This document shows, in pieces, positions 46,169-53,889 of a stretch of DNA of 64,000 nucleotides. A program made the position numbers and the translations under genes. Position 1 is the first letter of the stretch. Every line of letters begins with the position of its first letter. This DNA comes from Pannonibacter carbonis (GTDB taxonomy: Bacteria > Pseudomonadota > Alphaproteobacteria > Rhizobiales > Stappiaceae), in NCBI RefSeq assembly GCF_003012935.1, contig NZ_PUDR01000002.1, positions 372,001-436,000 of the forward strand, read 5' to 3'. The notes under the pieces are model-generated. The model saw only the letters and a program-made list of their open reading frames with translations, made no database searches and was not told the origin of the DNA.

Positions 46169-48154
46169 ATGATCGTAGAGACAGGACATTTCGCGCTGGT
46201 GCTGGCCTTCGTGCTGGCGCTGATCCAGTCCGTAGTTCCGGTCTGGGGCGCTGTCACGGACGACAGGCGGCTGATGCAGACGGCCGCACCGGTCGCCAAT
46301 GTTCTGTTTGTGCTGGTCACCTTGTCCTTCGCAGCCTTGACCTGGGCTTATCTTGCCTCCGACTTTTCGGTGGTGAATGTCTGGGAGAACTCACACTCGG
46401 CCAAGCCGCTGATTTTCAAGATCTCGGGGGTCTGGGGAAACCACGAAGGCTCGATGCTGCTGTGGGTGCTGATTCTGGTGATGTTCGGCAGTCTTGTGGC
46501 GCTGTTCAGCGGGAACGTGCCGGCGCAACTCAGGGCGGCTGTCCTGGGTGTGCAAGGCTGGATCACGGCTGCCTTTCTCCTGTTCGTTCTGGCAACGTCC
46601 AATCCCTTCGAGCGGATCGTGAATGCTCCGATCGAGGGCAATGACCTTAATCCCCTGCTGCAGGACATCGGCCTCGCGATCCATCCGCCGCTGCTGTATC
46701 TCGGATATGTCGGCTTCTCGATAACGTTCTCCTTCGCCGTCGCGGCCCTGATCCTCGGCCGTATCGACGCTGCCTGGGCGCGCTGGGTACGTCCCTGGGC
46801 CCTGCTGGCCTGGGTGTTCCTGACCCTCGGAATCTCGATGGGCTCCTACTGGGCCTATTATGAACTCGGCTGGGGCGGCTGGTGGTTCTGGGATCCGGTC
46901 GAGAACGCCTCGTTCATGCCCTGGCTCGCCGGAACAGCCCTGCTGCACTCCGCCATCGTGATGGAGAAGCGCGAGGCGCTGAAGGTCTGGACAGTCCTTC
47001 TGGCTATTTTCACCTTCTCACTGTCGTTGCTCGGCACGTTCCTGGTGCGCTCGGGCGTCTTGACGAGCGTTCATGCCTTTGCGGTCGACCCGGAGCGGGG
47101 GCTGTTCATTCTCGTCATCCTCTGCATCTTCATTGGCGGATCCTTCACGCTTTACGCCTGGCGGGCACCTTTGTTGAAACAGGGGGGGCTGTTCGCCCCA
47201 ATCAGCCGCGAAGGGGCGCTGGTCCTCAACAACCTGTTCCTGACGGCTGCGACGGTCTCCGTGCTGGTCGGCACTCTTTATCCGCTGGCCCTCGAAGCTG
47301 TGACTGGCGAGAAGATTTCGGTCGGCGCGCCGTTTTTCAACCTCACCTTCGGGCCGTTGATGATCCCGTTGTTGCTCGCTGTGCCCTTCGGACCGCTGCT
47401 GGCCTGGAAGCGCGGCGATCTTCTGGCAGCGACACAACGGCTCTATGCCGCCTTCGGCTTGGCCCTTGTAGCAGCGCTTGCCGTGTTCTGGCTCTGGGGC
47501 ATGAAACAGGTTCTCGCACCGATCGGCGTTGGTCTTGCTGTCTGGATCATGGCGGGCTCGATTGCCGAACTGGTGACACGCACAAGGATCGGCGAGGTCG
47601 GTCTGTCGCGCGGGCTTTCCCGTCTTGTCGGGCTGCCACGCTCGGCCTTCGGAACAACGCTCGGGCATTTTGGTATCGGCGTGACGCTGCTCGGAATCGT
47701 TATGTCGAGTGCGTTCCAGACCGAACTCGTGCGCACCGTTCGTCCGGGGGACACGTTTGATGTGGCCGACTACCAACTGTCATTTTCAGGCCTTGCGCCG
47801 CGCCAGGGACCGAACTTCACCGAACAGGTCGGGCACTTCACAGTGCGTCAGGGCGGCACCGAGGTCGGTGTGCTTGATCCGTCGAAGCGGCTCTATCAGG
47901 CCCGCGGCATGCCAACCACCGAGGCGGCGATCCTGACCTTCGGGTTCTCGCAGCTCTACGTGTCGCTTGGCGAGACGCGGGCTGACGGTGCTGCCGACAT
48001 CCGGGCCTACTACAAGCCGATGATCACGCTGATTTGGCTCGGGACGCTGGTGATGTCCATTGGGGGGATCATCTCGATCACCGACCGCCGCTTGCGGGTT
48101 GGTGCGCCCAAGCCCGCCCGGGCGAAGATTGCCGGACTAAGCCCCGCCGAATGA
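46169..48154 (+). CDS. ccmF: Cytochrome c heme lyase subunit CcmF (CycK)
   Basis: A 661-residue polytopic membrane protein, the normal length. The WWD heme-handling motif is intact in [20 protein letters not shown]. Other family features are [40 protein letters not shown], and a C-terminal periplasmic domain with [20 protein letters not shown]. It ligates heme to apocytochrome c with CcmH and CcmI. The ATG at 46169 has GAGGGA upstream; longer in-frame starts lack support. The stop overlaps ccmH (ATGA). Confidence 0.96.
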   Translation: MIVETGHFALVLAFVLALIQSVVPVWGAVTDDRRLMQTAAPVANVLFVLVTLSFAALTWAYLASDFSVVNVWENSHSAKPLIFKISGVWGNHEGSMLLWVLILVMFGSLVALFSGNVPAQLRAAVLGVQGWITAAFLLFVLATSNPFERIVNAPIEGNDLNPLLQDIGLAIHPPLLYLGYVGFSITFSFAVAALILGRIDAAWARWVRPWALLAWVFLTLGISMGSYWAYYELGWGGWWFWDPVENASFMPWLAGTALLHSAIVMEKREALKVWTVLLAIFTFSLSLLGTFLVRSGVLTSVHAFAVDPERGLFILVILCIFIGGSFTLYAWRAPLLKQGGLFAPISREGALVLNNLFLTAATVSVLVGTLYPLALEAVTGEKISVGAPFFNLTFGPLMIPLLLAVPFGPLLAWKRGDLLAATQRLYAAFGLALVAALAVFWLWGMKQVLAPIGVGLAVWIMAGSIAELVTRTRIGEVGLSRGLSRLVGLPRSAFGTTLGHFGIGVTLLGIVMSSAFQTELVRTVRPGDTFDVADYQLSFSGLAPRQGPNFTEQVGHFTVRQGGTEVGVLDPSKRLYQARGMPTTEAAILTFGFSQLYVSLGETRADGAADIRAYYKPMITLIWLGTLVMSIGGIISITDRRLRVGAPKPARAKIAGLSPAE

Positions 48155-48669
48155 AGGACCCTGGCATGCCCCTCCTGGCCCGATTTGGCTTTCTGCTTCT
48201 GCTTCTGCCCGCGCTGCTGATGCCGGTTGCCTCGGCACAGGCACTGGCACCCGACGAAGTGCTGCAGGATGCGGCACTGGAAAAGCGGGCGCGCGCGCTT
48301 TCGACAGAACTGCGCTGCATGGTCTGCCAGAACCAGTCGATCGACGACAGCGATGCGCCTCTTGCCAAGGACCTCAGGGTTCTGGTGCGTGAACGGCTGG
48401 TTGCCGGTGACACGGATGCACAGGTGGTTGACTACCTGGTCTCGCGTTACGGCGAGTTTGTGCTGCTGAAGCCGCGGATGGCCTGGCACACGCTTGCGCT
48501 CTGGATTGCTGGTCCGCTGGCTCTGGTTGCGGGGCTCGCAACGGTCATCGTGGCCTTGCGGCGTCGGCGCGAGGGCGCAGCGGCGTTGGCTTCTTCAGGC
48601 GCTGGCCTGACTGCTGCGGAGAAAGCCGAACTGGATCGGATCCTCAACGCGGATGGTGCGAAGGACTAG
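48151..48669 (+). CDS. ccmH: Cytochrome c maturation protein CcmH (CycL)
   Basis: A 172-residue protein with a signal peptide, a periplasmic thiol domain holding [11 protein letters not shown] (Cys56 and Cys59, LRCxxCQNQ), and a C-terminal membrane helix (about 112-132). CcmH reduces the heme-binding cysteines of apocytochromes for ligation by CcmF. Start at 48151 overlaps ccmF (ATGA). It ends the cyc operon and converges with DUF2336 with a gap of only 15 bp. Confidence 0.95.
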   Translation: MKDPGMPLLARFGFLLLLLPALLMPVASAQALAPDEVLQDAALEKRARALSTELRCMVCQNQSIDDSDAPLAKDLRVLVRERLVAGDTDAQVVDYLVSRYGEFVLLKPRMAWHTLALWIAGPLALVAGLATVIVALRRRREGAAALASSGAGLTAAEKAELDRILNADGAKD

Positions 48670-48684
48670 CTGAGCGGGCTCTGA

Positions 48685-49761
48685 TCAGGCCGCCGTCGCC
48701 ATCGTCGTCAGCCGCACCTTGATAAAGCGCATTGTCCGCTGTGCTTCGACGACTGAAAGGATACGAAATTCTCCAACCCATGTGTCGACAATGGCCGGGT
48801 TGGATTTAAGCTGACGTGCACGGGCCTTGCACAGGGCTCCGAAGGCTGTTTCGCCTATGTCCAGGGCGCGGCACAACACGGCAATTGCTTCGATATCCTG
48901 TCGGACCATGACATTGCGGACGAATTTTTCGTCGACGGTGCTCAACTGGGCGAGCAGATATGACAGGTCATAGAGATCGTTGGCCAGGCTGTACTCGATG
49001 ACAACCTGGTCAAGAGAGCGATGCCCGTCGCGGATGTCCTTGAGGGCGACCTTGGTGTTGAGCCGGGCCTTACGTCTTTCGATCTTGGAATCGTCGACCA
49101 ACAGGCTGGCTTCCCGGAACAGGTCACGGGCGACACGTTCATTGTTTTCAAAAATGTGGCGCAGCTTGGCCTGCCGGTCTTCCGGCAGCATGGCCAGGAG
49201 TTTTTCGAAGTTGGCCTTGTTTAGGTCGTGACGCTCGGTGAGGGACTCGCGCAAGGTGGTATCGGCTTCGGCCAGCTTGATCAGGAGGCGTCCGCCCCAG
49301 TCGGAAAGCTCGGCGCTTGTATTGGCTGCAACCGACCTGCGCACCGGCTGTTCGCCGCGCTCAAGGAGGACGTCGGTCACGCGAGCCTGCAGGGCATCGC
49401 GTTTCGAGATTGCCAACAGATGATCCTGTCCCTTGGTTTTGGCCAGGGTGTAAAGGTCATCATCGGTCAAAACCGGAGAGTTTTCCAGAATCGGGGCCGC
49501 GACGATGGCCGTATCGTTGGCGAGCTTGAGTACCAGCTCGCGCGGTGTGGTCTCGATAGACCCGATCTGTTGTGACAGCATGCTTCGACCATCGACATCG
49601 ACGACATCAAGCAGGTTCGTCAGCACGTCGTTGAAGAGCGCCAACTCTTCATTCGTGTAGCGTTCAGCGCCATCGACAAAGAGCGTTGCAACGTGCCCCA
49701 TCAGTTCACGTCGTTTGTCGCTGCTGCTTTCGCGCGCCAGATCGACCAAAGATGCCAGCAT
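48685..49761 (-). CDS. DUF2336 domain-containing protein (second copy)
   Basis: A 358-residue helical protein of the DUF2336 family, divergent from the one at 9771-10934. It has MLASLVDLARESSSDKRREL at the start, GHVATLFVDGAERYTNEELA, and HEAT-like helices such as PILENSPVLTDDDLYTLAKT. The C-terminal domain ends FRILSVVEAQRTMRFIKVR. The ATG at 49761 is chosen over a TTG at 49779. No catalytic residues are seen. It is divergent from degP across 289 bp. Function is unknown. Confidence 0.82.
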   Translation of the reverse strand: MLASLVDLARESSSDKRRELMGHVATLFVDGAERYTNEELALFNDVLTNLLDVVDVDGRSMLSQQIGSIETTPRELVLKLANDTAIVAAPILENSPVLTDDDLYTLAKTKGQDHLLAISKRDALQARVTDVLLERGEQPVRRSVAANTSAELSDWGGRLLIKLAEADTTLRESLTERHDLNKANFEKLLAMLPEDRQAKLRHIFENNERVARDLFREASLLVDDSKIERRKARLNTKVALKDIRDGHRSLDQVVIEYSLANDLYDLSYLLAQLSTVDEKFVRNVMVRQDIEAIAVLCRALDIGETAFGALCKARARQLKSNPAIVDTWVGEFRILSVVEAQRTMRFIKVRLTTMATAA

Positions 49762-50050
49762 GTCCGCCCCAAGTATCAAGTTCGAAACTGTCCCTAAGGG
49801 ACGAAGATAAGTGTGAAGCCTTTACAGAGCGATAAGGGGCTCAAGTAAACTGGCGGGTATCTCGGAAAAAATGGTATCGGACTTGTGATTTATTGCAATG
49901 TCGTGGCTAAAGGTAACATTACAAAGGATTAATCCGCCTGACAGGCGGCTGTAAGGAGGCGCTCTCCATATTGGTGGTGAAGGACGAGGGATATGTCCCC
50001 GCGTGTCCCCGTCCGGTTCTGTTTTGCTCCAGACCTCCAAGGAGAGCTTT
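49762..50050. promoter_or_regulatory. Divergent DUF2336-degP promoter region with a palindrome
   Basis: This AT-richer gap must hold promoters for both genes. A perfect palindrome CCGCCTG-A-CAGGCGG lies at 49934-49948, next to GGATTAATCC (49926-49935), about 100 bp before the degP ATG. It could be an operator or a 5' UTR hairpin. No clear consensus promoter was identified. Confidence 0.4.
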
Positions 50051-51577
50051 ATGACCGCTACCGCCACCGCACCCCGCAAATTCCTTGGCTCACGCCGCTC
50101 GCACCTGCTTGCCGGTGCCATTGTGCTCGGACTGGCCGGTGTCCTCAGTGCCCAGACCATCCTGCCAGGGCAGCCGGCCTTTGCCGAAGCTGTTCGGGTG
50201 CAGAGTGCTGCGCCGGCAGACTTCTCGCAGGTTGTCACCGCTGTGCAGCCGGCCGTCGTCAGCGTCCGTGTCAAGCAGGCGCCTGAGCCCCAGATGATGA
50301 ACTTCGGCAACCGTGGCCAGCAAGGCTTCGGCATCCCCGGCCTCGACGCGCTGCCTGAGGGACATCCGTTGCAGCGGTTCTTCGAGCGCAAGGGTGAAGG
50401 CCAGCGTGGCCAACAGCGCGGTGAGCCGAAGGCCTATGGCATGTCGCAAGGCTCAGGCTTCTTCATCAGCGATGATGGCTATGTCGTCACAAATCATCAT
50501 GTGATCGACAAGGGAACCGAGTTCACCGTCATCGACAACGAGGGCAATGAACTGGAGGCCCGCCTGATCGGCGCCGATCCACGGACGGACCTTGCGCTGT
50601 TGAAAGTCGAGGGCGACAAGCCGTTTACATACGTCCGCTTTGCTGATGACGCCCCGGCTGTGGGTGAGTGGGTTGTCGCTATCGGCAACCCCTTCGGCCT
50701 TGGCGGTACGGTCACGGCGGGCATCGTGTCGGCACGCGGCCGTGACATTGGCGCTGGTCCTTATGACGATTTCATCCAGATCGACGCACCCGTGAACCGC
50801 GGCAACTCCGGTGGTCCCGCCTTCAACATGAAAGGCGAAGTGATCGGCGTGAACGCAGCGATCTTCTCGCCCTCCGGTGGGAATGTCGGCATTGCCTTCG
50901 CCATCCCGGCCTCAACGGCAACCGATGTGGTCGGTGATCTCAAGGATAGCGGCGCCGTGGTGCGTGGCTGGCTCGGCGTCCAGATCCAGCCCGTGACTGG
51001 CGACATAGCCGAGAGCCTTGGACTTGCCAGGGCGGAAGGTGCCATCGTCTCGGATCCCCAGAGCGGCAGCCCGGCAGACAAGGCGGGGATCAAGGCGGGC
51101 GACACAATCCTCAAGGTCGACGGCAAGCCGATCAAGGGCCCGCGTGACCTGTCGCGGATCATTGCTTCCTATGCTCCGGATACCAAGGTGAAGCTCGCCG
51201 TTTGGCGTGATGGTGCAGAGGAGAACGTGACCGTTACGCTTGGCACGCTCATTGATCCGGATGCGGTTGCGCAGGTGGCGCCGTCGGTGTCTGGAAGCAC
51301 CCAGCTTGCCGATCTGGGCATCGAGGTCACCGCTGCAAAGCGCGCCGGCCTGAACGTTGACGGGGTTGTTGTCACGGCCATCGATCCCAATGGCCGGGCG
51401 GCCCAGAAAGGCCTGCGGGAAGGCGACATCATTGCCGAAGTCGCGGGCCAGAAGGTCACCTCAGCAAAGGACGTGGAGAAGGCGATTGCCAAGGCGGAAA
51501 AGGATGGCCGCAAGGCCGTGCTGATGCGTGTCTTCAGTGATGACGCCGCACGCTTCGTCGCGGTCCCGCTGGCCTGA
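50051..51577 (+). CDS. degP: DegP/HtrA family periplasmic serine protease
   Basis: A 508-residue protease/chaperone. A signal region (about residues 18-46, LLAGAIVLGLAGVLSAQ, ending AFA) is followed by a trypsin-like domain with catalytic His150 (VVTNHHVI), Asp180 (DPRTDLALLKV) and Ser253 (NRGNSGGPAF). Two PDZ domains follow (about 300-390, SPADKAGIKAGDTILKVDG, and 410-500, AAQKGLREGDIIAEVAGQK). It degrades or refolds damaged envelope proteins. The ATG at 50051 has AGGAGAG upstream. The adjacent two-component system downstream is the usual partner in rhizobia. Confidence 0.96.
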   Translation: MTATATAPRKFLGSRRSHLLAGAIVLGLAGVLSAQTILPGQPAFAEAVRVQSAAPADFSQVVTAVQPAVVSVRVKQAPEPQMMNFGNRGQQGFGIPGLDALPEGHPLQRFFERKGEGQRGQQRGEPKAYGMSQGSGFFISDDGYVVTNHHVIDKGTEFTVIDNEGNELEARLIGADPRTDLALLKVEGDKPFTYVRFADDAPAVGEWVVAIGNPFGLGGTVTAGIVSARGRDIGAGPYDDFIQIDAPVNRGNSGGPAFNMKGEVIGVNAAIFSPSGGNVGIAFAIPASTATDVVGDLKDSGAVVRGWLGVQIQPVTGDIAESLGLARAEGAIVSDPQSGSPADKAGIKAGDTILKVDGKPIKGPRDLSRIIASYAPDTKVKLAVWRDGAEENVTVTLGTLIDPDAVAQVAPSVSGSTQLADLGIEVTAAKRAGLNVDGVVVTAIDPNGRAAQKGLREGDIIAEVAGQKVTSAKDVEKAIAKAEKDGRKAVLMRVFSDDAARFVAVPLA

Positions 51578-51699
51578 CCCAAGACCGGATCCCGACCGCC
51601 TGCCGCGCTTGACGTGTCCGCTGCCTCGGCGTCGAGGCGTGGCTGGCAGGACCCTCTTCCCGGGCAGTCCGCCCCGCACTTTTGCCCGGTGGAGCCAGG

Positions 51700-51736
51700 A
51701 GGGTCCGCAGTTCCCCGAAAGGGAACTGCGGACCCT
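51700..51736 (+). terminator. Long hairpin between degP and the response regulator gene
   Basis: A perfect 16-bp stem (51700-51715 with 51721-51736) with the loop CGAAA lies 122 bp after the degP stop. Only a short T-poor sequence follows (ATTCC), so it may be a partial terminator or RNA stability element. Confidence 0.6.
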
Positions 51737-51773
51737 ATTCCATCTCCAGCCCCAACTCAGGTACAAGTGCAAC

Positions 51774-52475
51774 ATGATGCGGATTCTGATAATTGAAGAC
51801 GACAAGCAGGCCTCGGCCTATCTGGCCAAGGGACTTAAGGAGGTCGGTCACATGGCCGATCAGGCTAGTGATGGCGAGGAGGGCCTGGAAATGGCCTCCG
51901 CCGGCTCCTATGACGTGCTTGTTGTCGACCGGATGCTGCCGAAGCGCGACGGGTTGTCCGTGATCCAGTCCTTGCGTAAGGCCGGCAACCATACGCCTGT
52001 CCTGATCCTTTCGGCGCTGGGGCAGGTGGATGATCGCGTTACCGGGTTGAGGGCTGGTGGAGATGACTATCTGCCCAAGCCCTTTGCGTTTACCGAACTG
52101 CTTGCGCGTATCGAAGCACTCGGCCGTCGCCCCAAGGCCGGCGTCGATGTCGAGACTGTGTACCGGGTCGCCGATCTGGAACTTGATCGGCTGGCGCATC
52201 GCTGCACCCGTGCCGGCAAGGACATCCCGCTGCAACCGCGCGAATTCCGCCTGCTGGAATACTTGATGCAGCACGCGGGGCAGGTAGTGACGCGGACCAT
52301 GTTGCTGGAGAATGTCTGGGAGTATCATTTCGATCCGCAGACCAATGTCATTGACGTGCATATCTCCCGGTTGCGCTCGAAGATCGACAAGGACTTCGAT
52401 AGCCCCCTCCTGCACACCGTACGCGGTGCCGGCTATACAATCCGCAATGGTGCCGGCCGTGACAGCGCTGGCTAG
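51774..52475 (+). CDS. OmpR-family response regulator linked to degP
   Basis: A 233-residue regulator. The receiver domain has EDD at about 9-10, phospho-acceptor Asp52 in VVDRMLPKRDG and the conserved Lys in DDYLPKPF. The winged-helix output domain carries LQPREFRLLEYLMQHAGQVV and NVIDVHISRLRSKID. ATG 51774 and ATG 51777 are both possible. It overlaps the kinase gene by 29 bp. The location after degP suggests envelope-stress control of that protease, CpxR-like in role, though this is inference. A large hairpin lies 37 bp upstream of the start. Confidence 0.92.
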   Translation: MMRILIIEDDKQASAYLAKGLKEVGHMADQASDGEEGLEMASAGSYDVLVVDRMLPKRDGLSVIQSLRKAGNHTPVLILSALGQVDDRVTGLRAGGDDYLPKPFAFTELLARIEALGRRPKAGVDVETVYRVADLELDRLAHRCTRAGKDIPLQPREFRLLEYLMQHAGQVVTRTMLLENVWEYHFDPQTNVIDVHISRLRSKIDKDFDSPLLHTVRGAGYTIRNGAGRDSAG

Positions 52476-53889
52476 GCTTCTCCGCACGACGGCGTTCAAG
52501 CTTTCTCTGCTCTATCTTGCTGTCTTTACCGGGCTTTCCGGATTTCTTTTTGTCTCGATCTCGCGCAACACCGATACGCTGATGACCGAGCAGGTGGTAC
52601 AGACGGTCGATGCGGAGATCGAGGGCCTTGCCGACCAATATGCCCGGGGCGGGGCGCGGGCGCTGGTTGCCGCCATCGACAGCCGCGCCAGGCGACCGGA
52701 TGCCAGTCTCTACCTGTTCGTCGATTTCGCTGGAAATGTGCTGGCCGGCAATATCTCGCGGCTGCCGACGACCGTGCTGGAAGAGGCGGATGGCGGGGTC
52801 CGCCGGGTGAAATATGGCCGTGGCGATGGCGAGACCGAGCGCGAAGCCGTGGTGCGCACCTTCGAGGTGCCTGGAGGGTTCCGGCTGCTGGTCGGCCGTG
52901 ATCTTGGCGAGCAGACGCGCTTCCGCGATATCCTGGCCGGAGCCCTGCGGGTCTGGCTGGTCGTGGTGGTGGTGCTTGCGCTGGTGACCTGGGCCTTTGT
53001 CAGCCGCCGCGTGCTCAAGCGCATCGATGCGATTGCAGCCTCAAGTCGCCAGATCATGGATGGAAACCTGTCGCAGCGGCTGCCGCTTGCCGGCAATGGC
53101 GACGAGTTCGATCGGTTGGCGATCAGCCTCAACGCCATGCTGGAACGCATCGAACAACTGATGCAGAACCTGCGCGATGTGACCGACAACATTGCCCACG
53201 ATCTCAAGACGCCGCTGACCCGGCTGCGGACGCGGCTCGAGACGACCTTGAACGAGGCGCGCGGGGAAGCGGACCTGCGCGAAGCCATGGAAGCGACCAT
53301 CGAAGACAGCGAGGGACTAATCCGTATCTTTGACGCTTTGCTGCAGATTGCCAGGGTAGAAGCGATGTCGCCAGACGGCGGCCTGCAGCCGGTGGATGTG
53401 GCGGCGATTGCCGAAGAACTGGCCGATCTCTACGCACCGGTGCTGGAGGACGAGGGCGGCAGTCTGAAGCTGGACCTGCTACCGGTTCAAACCGCATTGG
53501 GGAATCGGGAACTGATCGCACAGGCGATGGTGAACCTGATCGAGAATGCCCTGAAATACGCACGGTCCAAGAATGGACAGCCCCTGGCAATCACCGTAAT
53601 GGTCAGGCAAGAGAAGGACCGGATTCTGCTGTCCGTGGCCGACAATGGCCCCGGTATCGAGGTGAAGGACCGTGACCGGGTGCTTGACCGCTTTGTTCGC
53701 CTGGAACAGAGCCGGACCGAGCCTGGCTATGGACTTGGCCTCAGTCTCGTGCGGGCCATAGCCAGGTTGCATGGCGGCACGCTGACGCTCGAGGACGCAA
53801 GGCCGGGGCTGAAGGCGCAAATTGACCTGATGGTCGCGCCGGCGGCAAAAGCGGGAGGCGAGGAAATCGATGGTACTGACAGGAGCTGA
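52447..53889 (+). CDS. Sensor histidine kinase linked to degP
   Basis: A 480-residue membrane kinase. TM1 is at about residues 18-38 (LSLLYLAVFTGLSGFLFVSI), a periplasmic domain of about 125 residues follows, TM2 is at about 165-185 and then HAMP. The HisKA domain has His251 in NIAHDLKTPLTRLRTRLE. The HATPase domain has NLIENALKYA, VADNGPGI and GYGLGLSLVRAI. The ATG at 52447 lies inside the regulator gene; other starts nearby are possible. Its end overlaps glnE by 20 bp. It probably senses envelope stress; the signal is unknown. Confidence 0.9.
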   Translation: MVPAVTALARLLRTTAFKLSLLYLAVFTGLSGFLFVSISRNTDTLMTEQVVQTVDAEIEGLADQYARGGARALVAAIDSRARRPDASLYLFVDFAGNVLAGNISRLPTTVLEEADGGVRRVKYGRGDGETEREAVVRTFEVPGGFRLLVGRDLGEQTRFRDILAGALRVWLVVVVVLALVTWAFVSRRVLKRIDAIAASSRQIMDGNLSQRLPLAGNGDEFDRLAISLNAMLERIEQLMQNLRDVTDNIAHDLKTPLTRLRTRLETTLNEARGEADLREAMEATIEDSEGLIRIFDALLQIARVEAMSPDGGLQPVDVAAIAEELADLYAPVLEDEGGSLKLDLLPVQTALGNRELIAQAMVNLIENALKYARSKNGQPLAITVMVRQEKDRILLSVADNGPGIEVKDRDRVLDRFVRLEQSRTEPGYGLGLSLVRAIARLHGGTLTLEDARPGLKAQIDLMVAPAAKAGGEEIDGTDRS

